The notes beneath the pieces were generated by a model. That model searched no databases and was not told the DNA's origin. It saw only the letters and a program-made list of their open reading frames with translations. 64,000 nt of DNA from the NCBI GenBank assembly GCA_951799405.1, contig OX637356.1:13105229-13169228 (forward strand). The letters run 5' to 3'. The position numbers and the translations under genes are program-made. Numbering within the stretch: the first letter of the stretch is position 1; each line of letters opens with the position of its first letter. Shown here piece after piece: positions 32,231 to 43,315 of this stretch. The stretch comes from Agapetus fuscipes. Its lineage: Eukaryota > Arthropoda > Insecta > Trichoptera > Glossosomatidae.

Positions 32231-32980
32231 ATGTTCCTTGACTTATAGTTTGGTATGAGAAGACTGACCACCCATACTGCAAAAAAAGTTTCACTTTGTC
32301 AATGTCACCCCTGTTTCAAGAAAGGTCGGCAAGAGTTGCAGGCTTTATGTTTCTTTGAGATTGGGTTTTTATGTTGTAATTCAAAATGCGGCATGTGTAA
32401 GCACGAATTTATATGTGTCTGCTAATTGGAATGCATTCAATATGAATCTTAAACTACTCTAATCTAAGTTGCAAAGATATGTTACAATGGAGATTCACAT
32501 TATATGCATTCTCACAACCCGACACGTACAAGTTCGCGCTTGCACATGCCGCATGTGAACCTACAACATAAAAAACAAATCTCAAATGGACATACACCCT
32601 GCAACTCTTGCCATCCTTCCCTGAGACAGGGCGCTGCCTTAGTTCTTGTTTATCGTATACGCCATTGAGAAAATTTTACATGAGCAATGTTTGCATGTGT
32701 ACTGGACCAATGTGTCTTATGAAAACAAGAAATTTATTTTAAAAATATGTACAAAAAACTATCTCAATATCGAGATTTACGGTTTTTTTTAGCTCAGGTT
32801 GTGTACAATTTGATTCTTAAGACAACTGCATGAAAAAGTGATATTTGACAAGATTGGCGTATACGATAAACAAGAACTGGGGAAGCGAGGGGTAACATTG
32901 GCAAAGTGAACCATTCTTACAGCATGGGTGGTCAGCCGCATACCAACCTATAAGTCAAGGAACATCTTACATGTAACATA
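32231..32980. repeat. Tail-to-tail S1 pair, second copy split by a MITE
   Basis: A forward S1 (32231-32458) is followed by a reverse S1 (32459-32631 and 32892-32980). The reverse copy is interrupted exactly by the M element at 32632-32887. Confidence 0.9.
32632..32887. mobile_element. M-family MITE with AGGG duplication, inside S1
   Basis: 256 bp. The ends are CGCTGCCTTAGTTCTTG and CAAGAACTGGGGAAGCG. AGGG sits at 32628-32631 and 32888-32891. Because the host is S1, the empty site is known: uninterrupted S1 copies read ACAGGGGTGACATTGG, which confirms a 4-bp duplication. Confidence 0.95.
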
Positions 32981-33195
32981 TATTTGCAACTTGGATTATA
33001 GATTTCTTATCTATTAGGCGCATGCGCCTGTATGAAATGCACGCCCTGCCGATTACAACCAGTGGCCACTTTATTTAAAACATTTTTATTCAAATATCTC
33101 TCACAAGATATTTTACTTATAAGCAAATACAAATTATATGAATTAGAATGCTATATGTTTGTACTTACATATACTTAGTTTTATGCTTGGCTTCT

Positions 33196-33450
33196 CGCTG
33201 CCTTAGTTCTTGTTTACCGTATCCGCCATTGAGAAAATTTTACATGAGCAATGTTTGCATGTGTACTGGACCAATGTGTCTTATGAAAACAAGAAATTTA
33301 TTTAAAAAATATTTAAAAGAACTCTCACATTATCGAGTTTTACGGTTTCTCTTAGCTCAAATTGTGTAGAATTTGATTCATAAGACAACTGCATAAAAAA
33401 GTCATATTTGACAAGATTGGCGTATACGGTAAACAAGAACTGGGGGAGCG
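33196..33450. mobile_element. M-family MITE with TTCT duplication
   Basis: 255 bp, with ends CGCTGCCTTAGTTCTTG and CAAGAACTGGGGGAGCG. TTCT flanks it at 33192-33195 and 33451-33454. It is highly similar to the neighbour at 32632-32887. Confidence 0.95.
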
Positions 33451-33454
33451 TTCT

Positions 33455-33850
33455 GTGTTTGTTATGCTTGCAATAAAGGATTGTTAGCTATAGAATATGT
33501 TCAGCTAAATAGAATTCATGTGCAAGGTATCGCTACGAAAGATGAGTCTCCTTAGTCTATTTCTGCTACCGCTTATACTATTTATAACTTAGCATATTCT
33601 TGCACATTTCTCATTTCACTTGTGTTTGTATCCAGTCGCCATTCTGCTAGAGGTGGACAGTACCAATACAGATTTGTCTCTCCACTTAGTTCTGTCCTTC
33701 AAGACTTCTTTCATCTCCTTAACATTGTTTTCAAAGAACGAGTTAAAATTGCCAGTGTTAAGATCTACACCTAATTAAAAAAATATATTGAAATGAAATG
33801 GCATTTCTGAAAAATGGAACCAAGAACTTCGCTGAAAAAGCAGATACGAT
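33455..33850 (-). pseudogene. LINE 3' tail (family A) fragment within unassigned DNA
   Basis: About 33630-33745 reverse carries the GCCATTCTGCTAGAGGTGG tail region and the AAGACTTCTTTCATCTCCTT coding end of family A. The flanks on both sides are unassigned. Confidence 0.65.
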
Positions 33851-33852
33851 AT

Positions 33853-34283
33853 CTATAATAGTATAATCTAAGTTGCAAGGATGTATTCATTTGAAGTTCT
33901 CAGATGTATGCCTACAAATAAACACGTGTAAGTTGCGCTTACAAATGCTGAATGTGTACTTACAAATAAAATCCAAAAAAATGAACATAAGCTCTACAAA
34001 TTTTTCCGACCTTCCCTGACACAGGGGTGACATTGGTAAAGTGAACCATTTTGTACAGTATGGGTGGTCAGCCTCATACCAACCTGTAAGTCAAGGAATA
34101 CGAATAATAAAAATATTTAAGTTTTAAAAGAGAACAAAACCTTAAAAAGAAATCTATGAAAATAATGTAGCAAATTTTTAAACCAACATTACAAATCAAC
34201 ATTTCAAATTAGCCGCCACTTCTTCTTGTCCTTGCATACTTCTTTCATTTCATCCAGAGTCATAACCTTTTTCATACAAGTGA
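33853..34283 (-). pseudogene. LINE 3' end: ORF2 C-terminus plus UTR plus S1
   Basis: The same three-part structure as 8977-9525. S1 is at 33853-34100, the UTR at 34100-34200, and the ORF end (KKVMTLDEMKEV, DKKKW on the reverse strand) at 34210-34283. The two copies establish the S1/LINE linkage. Confidence 0.85.
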
Positions 34284-34790
34284 TAAAATAACAAACAGAA
34301 GATTGTTTTATTTTTGTAGTGTATTTTAATTTTATTTCAAGTTTTAATTGTTAACACAAATTAAGATAAAATTACCCCATTAGGTTTATATTTTAAGAGA
34401 AATTACAGTCTACATAAAGATTTGTTAATAATACTTCGTTTGAAAACACGATGTAAACACCAATAAATAATATGTCAATATGATTTATCACCATAAGTAA
34501 AACAGCTCACATTCTGCAATTTCAATTTAAAATAAACAAAATGCTGTCAACAAACAAAAACGTTAAATTTTCAAAAGTCAAGTCAGTTCCCATGTAATTT
34601 CGAGTTTACCTTTATCTCAACATTTTCACATCCACACACTTTCACAAAATCTGACTTCCATTGTCAACTAAACTTCACATTATGTAAATGAAGGCCTCTA
34701 TTCCAAGTTAAAAACGTTGCGTTTATTCCTCTCGTTTGCGAAAATCGAAAGTGAATGAAAAATAAATCACTGAATAGGGGTGCTATTGCA
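34284..34790. other. No supported feature
   Basis: AT-rich. No frames, no repeats shared with the rest of the window. Confidence 0.3.
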
Positions 34791-34796
34791 CAACGC

Positions 34797-35022
34797 AACT
34801 AAGCTACACATATAGTGTAACTTCTTGCCTGCGTTATCCCCGAAGGGGTCGCATGTGGCGCTTCGGGACCTATTTATTTTTACAGGTAAGGGGGCCGGCC
34901 AACCACTTTCAGTTGAAGTGGGGGTTTCCCAGCTCCCGGGGGGGCTGGTTCTCATTTCTTGTGAAGGCTGAGAAAACCTTTGAGATCGAACCCTTGCTCT
35001 CGGCATGGAATGCAAGCAAAAA
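34797..35022 (-). repeat. S2 SINE, head 2 and body
   Basis: 3' end at the left (CAACTAAGCTACACATATAG), body, then head 2 up to TGCAAGC. Directly followed by another S2 3' end. Confidence 0.85.
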
Positions 35023-35027
35023 ACGCA

Positions 35028-35615
35028 ACTAAAACGCAACTAAGCTACACATATAGTGTAACTTCTTGCCGCGTTATCCCCGAAGGGGTAGCATGTGGCG
35101 AGTTGAACCTATTTATTTTTACAGGTAAGGGGGCCGGCCTTACGCCAACCACTTCAGTTGAAGTGGAGGTTTCCCAGCTCCCGAGAGTGCTGGTACTCAT
35201 TTCTTGTGAAGGCTGAGTAAACCTTGCCGGTATTTTGTTTTGGGGTTTGAAATAAACACACCGAAACGGGAAATCATTTCTGACACCCTCGGTGGGATTC
35301 GAACCCGAGCTTTCGGCATGGAATGCAAGCACTCTACCACCTGAGCTATCGACCGGACTATCGAGTGGACTAAGCATTCCTACCAATTGAGCTATCGACC
35401 TTTTTACGAGCTTAATCGTCGTCGCTACAAAGCGCCAATTCTCAAGCAAGACCCAGTTGCTGTAAGGCTGGATGGACCTTTGGTGAATGAATTTTTCAAC
35501 CCGGCGAAAAGCAAATTTGAAAATATAAATGGTATATTTTTTGTGCTCCGCCGGGAATCGAACCCACAACCTTCCCATTCAGAGTCCGCAGTGTTACCAC
35601 TGAGCTACGGACCGG
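35028..35615 (-). repeat. S2 SINE cluster with three tRNA-like heads
   Basis: From left to right on the reverse strand: 3' end and body (35028-35235), the long head-2 variant (about 35287-35358; B box GGTTCGAATCC), a second truncated head 2 (about 35365-35402), linker, and head 1 (about 35540-35615; GGTTCGATTCC). Both B boxes are intact, so this is one of the better candidates for a transcription-competent copy. It is still a SINE, not a tRNA gene. Confidence 0.85.
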
Positions 35616-35821
35616 TACGCACCTCCCATCTAATTTGAAATTTACGTTATAGAAAAGTATTTATGCTAAGTTTTATACTTGATTTACTGCACCTTTACAG
35701 TGCTATTCACACACAGCAAATTCATGGATTAACCCTTACCTAACCTGAATTTTCCATACAAACAAACAATGGTCCATGGATAAGTTATGAATCTAATGTT
35801 TTTTTAATATAACTATAAATT

Positions 35822-36065
35822 GAAGGTTCTAGGTTCGAATCCCAGCCGAGCACAAAAATAAACTACAAACATTTTCAAATATGCTCTTCGCTGGGTTGAA
35901 AAATTCATATACCTCTACCAAAGACCGGTCACTAAATATCCATCCAGCCTTGCAGAAACTAGGTCTTGCTTGAGAATTAGCGCTTACTATAGCAACGACC
36001 ATGCTAGCAGAGGGCTCTTGAGGTGTGATATACACAAAAACAGCGATCATCAAATAAATCATCCG
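35822..36065 (+). repeat. S2 head-1 3' half and linker, plus shared module
   Basis: It starts inside head 1 (B box GGTTCGAATCC at 35831-35841) and runs through the linker. It ends in the inverted TCTTGAGGTGTGATATACAC module. The A box is missing. Confidence 0.75.
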
Positions 36066-36500
36066 AATATTATTAAATTACAGGTATTTATCTATAGAAG
36101 CGAAAACAGCGCTTTTTAAGATACCATTCTTTTTACTATAACGCTATGGTTTTTAAACATAAAGTTTTGTACTAAAGGTCCTGAAAAAATGTATGGGGTT
36201 CCGTAAAATTAGCATTTTACCCGTCGTAGAGGTCTACGCACGGAAGCATTTAGCTACGGGCTACGAAGTTATCGCTGTATGTGTCTACGCAGTGTCTCGT
36301 GTGGGTTTAGCGTCAGGTTCTACGGATGTATGGTGATAGTGAGTTGAAAGTTCGTTGGAATAACAAGGAAAAAAGCAGTTTGAGAAATCTCAGAGAAAAT
36401 ATTTTTATATGGTGGCAAAAATTACCTGCAAAAAGTACAAAACACTTTTTTCATTTCTCCAACAAGCTGAGTGAATCTTGCTAGGTATTTAGTTTTAGAT
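36066..36500. other. No gene; CTACG motifs and a dispersed repeat
   Basis: About 36080-36180 is the dispersed AAACAGCGCTTTTTAAG-type repeat. About 36220-36330 has several CTACG motifs similar to the 25.6-26.8 kb block, without a regular period. Confidence 0.4.
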
Positions 36501-36503
36501 TTG

Positions 36504-36592
36504 ATTCCTTGACTTGTTGGTATGAGCCTGACCAGCCATACTGTAAAAATGGTTCACTTTGACAATGTCACTCCTGTTTCAGGAAAGATCTT
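36504..36592 (+). repeat. S1 fragment (5' part)
   Basis: TTCCTTGACTTGTTGG to TGTTTCAGGAAAGATC. Truncated at the 3' side. Confidence 0.7.
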
Positions 36593-37092
36593 ATATACTA
36601 TATCATACTAACCTATAACTTAAGTTTAAAACTGTGGTTCATTTATTTTATTTATTTCGTTTTAGCGTTATATTTGCACAGTACCGTTTGAAGGTTAATA
36701 GATTTCTGAAGCTACATCAAATTTCGGTCCTTAATTTAAACTAAAAATAAAGATCATTTTCAAAACATGGAGGATCGCTACACACCACCTTCTAGATTGT
36801 ACCAGAACATTCGAATCAACACCTAATGTATCTTGAACAAAAAGACATCATAAATTACCTATCTAATTGTTTATTTATTTCTAGAGAGATTTCTTATTAA
36901 ACTAACACAGACTAACGCAACACGACTACACAACTTGTTATTTTAGTGCTTGTTTATTTTTGTCCGTGTCTTATCAAAACTGGAAATTGTTTGTAAGAAT
37001 ATTTACAACAACTCTCACATTATCGTGTTTTACCTTTTCTTCTAAGCTCAGATTGTGTTGAATGTGATTCTACAACAATTTCATTAAAATAC

Positions 37093-37520
37093 TGTTTTTG
37101 GGTTCGGAAAGTCTCTAAATTAAAACATACAGGTCTTCTTTCAAGATCTTTATTTTCACTCAATTTATTTTTACAATTTATATTTATTTTTTACACTTTT
37201 AGCAACTCAAATTTATTTTCACAGTTCAGCACCGCTCACACTCTTCAATCAAAAGCGACTGTCTAACTGGCCTGCTGTATCCAACATTGCGCCTTATATA
37301 CTGTAGTGACAAAAGTCTCTAGGGACCAATTTGCCAGCCACCTCTCGAACGTTCTACCGGCTTCAAGAGTACAAAGGGATTATTTCATTTCTAGATTTCT
37401 TAAGCCTATAATTATTGCTACCTACGATGTACACCTATATTAATCTACTTTTGACATAACACAAAAATAATTATGACTACCTACGATGTACACCTATATT
37501 AATCTACTATTTACATAACA
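37093..37520 (+). mobile_element. Solo LTR (L family)
   Basis: Starts TGTTTTTGGGTTCGG and ends TTTACATAACA. It is similar in order to the copy at 17653-18083. The flanks ATAC / ATAT match at three of four bases. No internal region. Confidence 0.75.
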
Positions 37521-37532
37521 ATATCATCTTTT

Positions 37533-37733
37533 GCATGCCATAATGGAGGGGATGACCGAGGGGACCAACTCTAGGGGACGGCCACGCCAAGAGTACCTGG
37601 AGGACCTGCTGGTGGACGCGCGCTGCTCAACATATGCAGACCTAAAAAGAGCCGCACAAGACAGGGAGGAATGGAGAACAAGAGTTAAAGATATTGCTGC
37701 AAACCAATCCTAGGATTGAAACAGGAGAAGAAG
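37533..37733 (+). pseudogene. LINE ORF C-terminus with 10-bp target duplication
   Basis: Reads RGRPRQEYLEDLLVDARCST then DLKRAAQDREEWRTRVKDIA and a stop at 37711-37713. It ends in a GGAGAAGAAG tail. The GRPR..(F/Y)L..L..D ... AQDREEWR arrangement is typical of LINE endonuclease-RT C-termini. ATCATCTTTT occurs at 37523-37532 and 37734-37743, a clean 10-bp duplication. Only the last 60 codons were inserted (severe 5' truncation). Confidence 0.9.
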
Positions 37734-37775
37734 ATCATCTTTTAATCAAGTGGCCGACAAACCTAACAATCACTG

Positions 37776-38200
37776 GGACGACGAACTATACACAGCACTG
37801 CATTTTCATAACAAAGTTATAACAGCTTTTTTTCGCAATACATAAATCTCTTTAAATATTCTGGTGGTCATTTCTATGAAACTTTAATGCTCTACGATGC
37901 TGTGTATTTACTATTATTACATTCTCTACAGCAGTACATCAGTTGTTTTGTCTGGCAGAACGTTGTGGAAATTCGGGAAACGTCTCAAGATGTTCCACGC
38001 AAGGTTTATGCCCGGGCCGCAAATGCTTTATAAACCACAAACACACAGATTTACATGAAAACATAATGTATGTATGTACAAGCTGAGTTATAAATTAGCC
38101 ACGCTATGAAATAAACTAACTTAATCGGTCCTTAGTTAATTTTATGGTAGTAAAACAAGATTAATATTTATTCAATTAAAACACTGTTTACTTTAACTTT
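37776..38200. other. No supported feature
   Basis: No frames or shared repeats. Confidence 0.3.
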
Positions 38201-38345
38201 ATTTATTTTTCGTTTTAAAAGTTTTCGATCACTCACGATTATCATCAGGTACAACAAAAATCCATGACATTTTGTACTTAGGATGGATGGATAAGTGTGA
38301 TGTGTTTTTATAAAAAACGGACTGAAAACTGAGTTAAAAATTAAA
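38200..38345 (-). repeat. Penelope-type terminal relic with hammerhead-like core
   Basis: On the reverse strand CTGATGA (38242-38248) and GAAA (38223-38226) enclose a short stem-loop with 3 clear pairs (AUC/GAU). AT-rich sequence follows, as in the related 43316-43490 unit. Only one arm is recognisable. Confidence 0.5.
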
Positions 38346-38387
38346 CTTTTTATTAAGAAAAATGGGGAATATGCTGAGCTTATAAAT

Positions 38388-38642
38388 CACTCACCCATTT
38401 CTTGTTTGTTGCATAGACCAAGTCTGTCAAATGTGACTTTTTAATGCAGTTGTCTTAAGAATCAAATTCAACACAATCTGAGCTAAGAAAAAAAGTAAAA
38501 TTCGATAATATGATAGTTGTTTTAAATATTTTTGAAATCAATTTCCTGTTCTCATAAGACACATTGGTCCAGTACACATGCAAACATTGCTCATGTAAAA
38601 TTAGTTTAGTGGTCTTTACGGCAAACAATAACTAAGGCTGCG
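38388..38642. mobile_element. M-family MITE with AAAT duplication
   Basis: 255 bp, with ends CACTCACCCATTTCTTG and AATAACTAAGGCTGCG. AAAT is at 38384-38387 and 38643-38646. The orientation is opposite to 33196-33450. Confidence 0.9.
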
Positions 38643-38688
38643 AAATGTATTCATTTTATTGAATTATCTTTATACTCGTATTTTGATA

Positions 38689-38938
38689 TTCCTTGTTTTA
38701 AAGTTTGGTATGAGGCTGGCCAAGCATACTGTAATAAAATTGTTCACTTTGTCAATGTCAGCCTTGATTCAGGGAAGGTCGGCCAGTGTTTCAGGGCTTA
38801 TGTTCATTTGACGTTTGTAATTTAATTTGGAAGTACATATTATGCCGTATTTGTAGGCGTGAACTTACACGTGTCTTTTTGTGGCATGCATTCAGTATGA
38901 ATTTGAACTGGTAATTTATCTTTGCAACTTGGACAATG
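38689..38938 (+). repeat. S1 repeat
   Basis: TTCCTTGTTTTAAAGTTTGG to TTTGCAACTTGGACAATG. Diverged but complete. Confidence 0.8.
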
Positions 38939-39029
38939 ATATAATACCACAAATCCAGTAGGAAAATTGTCACGTTATTCCACCAGATTTTAAAAGTAAT
39001 ATACATATAATGTGTTTATCAAAAAGCGC

Positions 39030-39600
39030 AGTAGGGCATAAGCGACATACAGTATTATAATGAAAAAAAAAAAAATTCAAGAAAACACTTATTATATCTT
39101 CTTGAAAATGATGTTAGCCAAAAGTCGGAATTACCTACTCGAGGTAAAATAAATGCTCAATTTTTAGAAAATAAAACTTTGTGTCTTTTTTTTTTAATTT
39201 GTATACTGTCTCATAGAGTGAATATTATCAAGCAGCATTATTCCAGTACCCGGATCATCATAGGCTCAGCTGAAAATCAGTCTCCCGAATGGTAATTACA
39301 TTCTGACAATGATTTGCGTATTCAGTAAACGGCAAAGCGATACTGAAATATTACACCAGCACCCGCATTCATAGACGACAACGCTCCGATTGCTAAGCGC
39401 GGATTAGTGCTTGCAACTCAACAAGCGATCACAGGCTTAGTGTTGAGGGTTCTCGCAGCATTGTTTGTGAATAGGGGTGCGCTGGTAATAATGGAGTTGT
39501 CAGGGTTGCGTTTACACGACATAATGTGAAGCATCGGAGTAGAGAGACAAAGTGACGCATCTCTCATAGAGATGTCTAGTATAAAGTATTGTTATAATTT
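39030..39600. other. Fragments of the X repeat and foldback; rest unassigned
   Basis: GCAGTAGGGCATAAGCGACA (39029-39048) matches the start of the X MITE. About 39100-39220 matches the right arm of 7340-7565. About 39240-39560 is unassigned. Confidence 0.4.
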
Positions 39601-39617
39601 ATGGGCTCTAACCTTAT

Positions 39618-39868
39618 TTAATCTAATCTAAGTTGCAAAGATATGCAACTTTGGGGATTCACATTACATGTATTTTCACAAGTAGACACTTACAAGTTCG
39701 CGCCTGAGCATGCCGCATGTGAACGTACAACATAAAAACCAAATCTCAAATGGCCATACACCCTGCAACTCGTGCCTACCTACCCTGAAACAGGGGTGAC
39801 ATTGGAAAAGTGAGCCATTTTCTACAGCATGAGTGGTAAGCCGCATACCAACCTATAAGTCAAAGAAT
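39618..39868 (-). repeat. S1 repeat
   Basis: TAATCTAATCTAAGTTGC at the left to CCTATAAGTCAAAGAATT at the right. Complete. Confidence 0.85.
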
Positions 39869-40750
39869 TGGGTTAACTAAATAATAAAAAATTCGGTTTA
39901 TTTATTTCACACAATTTATTTTCAATAGGGTTCACATTTGATTTGAACACAGAGTTGCTTTCGAACTGTATATCTCGACGGCTCAGATACAAGTCTCGCG
40001 CTACAGACAGCATTTGGCCCTTTCTATAGCATGCATAAGGACCGTTCTCGAATCACTGAGAACCGGCGCATGCGATACCTTAATAGAAAACTCGAACAAT
40101 ACAAATACTTGTATCATTAATAATTATTTAAGTACCTACATCTAAAGACTCTACAGTCTCCTGCTTAGAATATTCGGATTAACACGATTGGCTTCTTCAG
40201 CTTGAAAAGTGATGATCGTAGACATGGGCGAAACGTCCGGAAGCTCCAGCTCCCATAGGCTACGGCAACAGATCCCGGAAACCATCACTTAGATCTAGAA
40301 TCCCTACTGGGTCGGGTGACGACCATCGGGAAGGCATTCCGCCCACTGAAAAAATTATAGCATTGCATGAGCGTTCTGTGATACGCTTCCCCGGATGGAA
40401 GTGTACATACGGAACGTGTATGAGGATGGGTTTGCGCAACTCCAGCATCATCAGCCAGCTGTGTAAGCCTAAAACTCTTATTCGATATTTTGAATGTTCG
40501 TAGTCTATTATTTATTTGCAAGTTTTATTGGAACCATCTCTATTCTCCGCTAGTATTTAGTTAAGCAGTGACACAGGGATTTCTAGGTGAATGAAAATAG
40601 CCGCTCGAATTTGCGTTGACAAGTCATTAATCAGGTGTCGGAAGCACGTCAGATCTGTGAATAAATGAACGCCTAAGTGTTGCCCGTATAGGAACCTCAA
40701 CTAAAATCCCACTCAGCCTAAACACAAAAGCTGGGATAGAAATAGTTATG
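39869..40750. other. No supported gene
   Basis: Two overlapping reverse frames (40260-40521) have no recognisable motif. GC is a little higher than the surroundings. I make no call. Confidence 0.25.
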
Positions 40751-40755
40751 CTATT

Positions 40756-41278
40756 TATAGTGAGCAAATATGGAGGAGATGTGGCGGTCCACAAAATTCA
40801 AGATGTACACTGCCATTGTTCGGCCAGTTGTGTTGTTTGGATGCAAAGCCTGGAGTCTGACTCAGAAACAAGAGAAATCTCTCCAGGTCTTTGAGAACAA
40901 AATGCTTTGTCGCATTTTCGGACCTGTATTTAAAGATGACAGGTGGCGTATCCGGACCAACGCGGAGCTGATGTCCGTGTTTCAAGATCCAAACATAGTG
41001 TCGGTAATGAAATCAAGAAGACTCCAGTGGGTCGGACATGTAGCACGTCCAGAGGACTCCAGGATCATCAAAACAGTCTTGGATCGAGCCCCCTCAGGTG
41101 TTAAACCACTCGGACGTCCAATGATGCGGTGGGCAGACAACGTTGAAGCCGACGCTGAAGTTCTGGGAGTGAGGGGACCATGGAGGGAAGCGGCACAAGA
41201 CAGAGAGTCCTGGAGGATTGTGGTGCAAGAGGCCCTGAGCTTTCAAGGCTTATGAGTTGAAGAAAGTAAAGTAAGTAA
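40756..41278 (+). pseudogene. LINE ORF C-terminus (family C)
   Basis: The frame 40770-41255 reads KMYTAIVRPVVLFGCKAWSL, QVFENKMLCRIFGPVF, RRLQWVGHVARPEDSRI, GRPMMRWADNVEADAEVL and AAQDRESWRIVV, then a stop. The LxGCxAW..T, FGP, RRLxWxGHxAR and GRP..RWxD order is typical of the post-RT region of insect endonuclease-RT LINEs. The RT core is missing (5' truncation near 40756). An AAGTAAAGTAAGTAAAT tail follows. A sister copy begins at 63690 on the reverse strand. Confidence 0.9.
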
Positions 41279-41688
41279 ATATGGAGGAAAGTTGTACTCT
41301 TGGTCATTATAATGTTATGTTTTGACTTGGGGTTCTTTTAATTAAATTTCCATTTAAATTCAATTAATGTTCGAGAACATGGTAGATACTTCCCCAAGGA
41401 TTTTTGAACACTATACCATTTTGTTTGACACTATACCAGAGACATCACACACACCAATCAGCGTGCCTAGGCTCACGTCCACACGAACTCAAACGTTTGT
41501 AACAATAAAATACCCATTCTCCCCTTGCACACCTTAACTCTCCTTTGACACACTGCTAACACGTCGATTTTGTATTACTATTCATCTTGTATATTTGTAG
41601 ATGTGTGTAAGTTTTAGGTCTATCTTGATATTTGAGCTCAAAAAATACAAACAAACATAGAAATCTTGGATTTATTCTTATTATTTTT
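41279..41688. other. No supported feature
   Basis: No frame or shared repeat identified. Confidence 0.3.
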
Positions 41689-41691
41689 GGA

Positions 41692-42176
41692 CCGGTCCGT
41701 AGTTCAGTGGTAACACTTCGGACTCTGAATGGGAAGGTTGTGGGTTCGATTCCCGGCGGAGCACAAACAATATACAATTTATATTTTTAAATTTGCTCTT
41801 CGCTGGGTTGAAAAATACATAAAACCTTTACCAATGACCGGTCACCAAAGGTCCATCCAGCCTTACAGCAACTGGGTCTTGCTTGAGAATTGGCGCTTTG
41901 TAGCGACGACGATTAAGCTCGTAAAAAGGTCGATAGCTCAATTGGTAGAATGCTTGCATGCCATGCCGAGAGCAAGGGTTCGATTTCAAAGGTTTACTCA
42001 ATACTCAGCCTTCACAAGAAATGAGAACCAGCCCCCCCGGGAGCTGGAAAACCCCCACTTCAACTGATAGTGGTTGGTGTGAGGCCGGCCTCCTTACCTG
42101 TAAAAATAAATAGGTCCCAAAGCGCCACATAAAACGCAGGCAAGAAGTTACACTATATGTGTAGCTTAGTTGCGTT
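41692..42176 (+). repeat. S2 composite SINE, reference copy with two tRNA heads
   Basis: Head 1 (about 41692-41764) has A box TAGTTCAGTGG (41700-41710) and B box GGTTCGATTCC (41743-41753). Its GGACTCTGAAT anticodon-loop context resembles tRNA-Gln(CTG). A linker of about 165 bp follows. Head 2 (about 41929-41990) has A box TAGCTCAATTGG (41934-41945) and B box GGTTCGATTTC (41977-41987). Then come the body and the 3' end GTGTAGCTTAGTTGCG. The acceptor arms are not paired as in tRNA, so it is a SINE, not a gene. The 3' end is not related to any LINE tail seen here. Confidence 0.9.
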
Positions 42177-42760
42177 TAACCTCATACAATACAACAGAAA
42201 ATACAAAAAAAAATTGTCCAGCCAGAATGAAGCTATTTAACCACGGATTAACGTCGTGTATTACAAATTTCAAGATGGAAACGACGCCAGAAACTGGACA
42301 TGTTAAAAATAATAAAACTGCGACAAAACACAAGAAAGTAGAGTTTATGAAGTGGCTCGACAACAAGTTGCGATGATTGGTGGCTGTTATTCTCACGGTG
42401 GCAAGCTGCCAGGAGACTCGCAACTTTCCCAAAGTCAAAGGCCCTCTAAATCATCGCGGCGAGGTCAAAAATATTGTGTAGGCTAGGCAGAGGGAGAGGG
42501 GGGGGACGATAGTTGGCAGGCTTCTCAAAGGGTTGTTTGTGTACTGGGTAGTAAAAAAGCTTTTAGATCCGCTCCGAATTAGGCAGTTAATCTAATTTGT
42601 AAAGAAAATAAACAACAACTGAAAACAAGTTTGTTAACGACAAAAAAAAAACTACTTTCATCATACTTTAATAGGCTGCACATAATATATTATCTTATCT
42701 TTAGTCTAATTTCAAAGGGTAGGGTAGTTTCAAAGCCTATATTGAGATGCAAACACATTA
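42177..42760. other. No supported gene
   Basis: Overlapping frames on both strands at 42166-42438 have no motif. A GGGAGAGGGGGGGGA purine tract lies at about 42490-42506. Confidence 0.3.
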
Positions 42761-42763
42761 ATC

Positions 42764-42910
42764 TTCTTCTTCTTTGTCTCATTCATCATTGCTGAGGGTG
42801 GTGACCCTTGAAGTAACTAATCACTTTTCTCCAGTTCTCTCTTGATTTCGCTGACCGCATCACTTCAACCATCAAAGTGCCTGCTGCTGTCTTCACTTGA
42901 TCAGGCAATC
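42764..42910 (-). pseudogene. LINE C-terminal end
   Basis: The reverse strand reads a short SRENWRKVISYFKGHHPQQ before a stop, then a GAAGAAGAAG tail (42764-42776). This is the usual W(R)K..I DPQQ-stop pattern of LINE 3' ends. Old, with no RT. Confidence 0.6.
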
Positions 42911-43076
42911 AAATGAAGGAACTTCCTTTTCCTCTCTGCCACTCCATGCTATCAATAACAGCCAATCGTATATATTTTGAATTCCTTCACTGAAATTGGG
43001 ATGAAACTAGTAGAATTACCATTGTTTGTGAATGTAAGAATTCATCTTCATTCTAACCTATACTTTAAGGAAGTCT

Positions 43077-43295
43077 AATCTTATCTAATCTAATCTAAGT
43101 TGCAAAGATATGTTACATTGGAGATTCACATTACATGCATTCCCACAACCAGACATGTAAAAGTTCGCGCATGCACATGCCTCGTGTGAGCCTACAACAT
43201 AAAAACCAAATCACAAATGGACATACACTCTGCAACTCTTGCCGTCCTTCCCTGTAACAAGGGTGACATTGGCAAAGTGAACCCTTTTTTACAGC
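43077..43295 (-). repeat. S1 repeat
   Basis: TCTAA tail at 43077-43097, to AAAGTGAACCCTTTTTTACAG. Confidence 0.85.
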
Positions 43296-43315
43296 ATACT
43301 AATACTAATAATAGG

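Larger units (their letters stand above)
36943..37775. mobile_element. M-family MITE split by a solo LTR and a LINE end
   Basis: The left half (36943-37092) and right half (about 37734-37775, ending AATCACTGGGACGACG) belong to one M copy. They are separated by the solo LTR at 37093-37520 and a LINE fragment at 37533-37733. Confidence 0.75.

Noticed and set aside
35287..35358. tRNA-like sequence (reverse strand) with intact B box
   Set aside because: It is head 2 of S2 with the same downstream body as the other copies; no independent tRNA gene.
41692..41764. tRNA-Gln-like sequence with good A and B boxes
   Set aside because: The acceptor stem does not pair, the unit is repeated with the same flanks at about 20 places, and it is the head of the S2 SINE. 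Not a functional tRNA gene.
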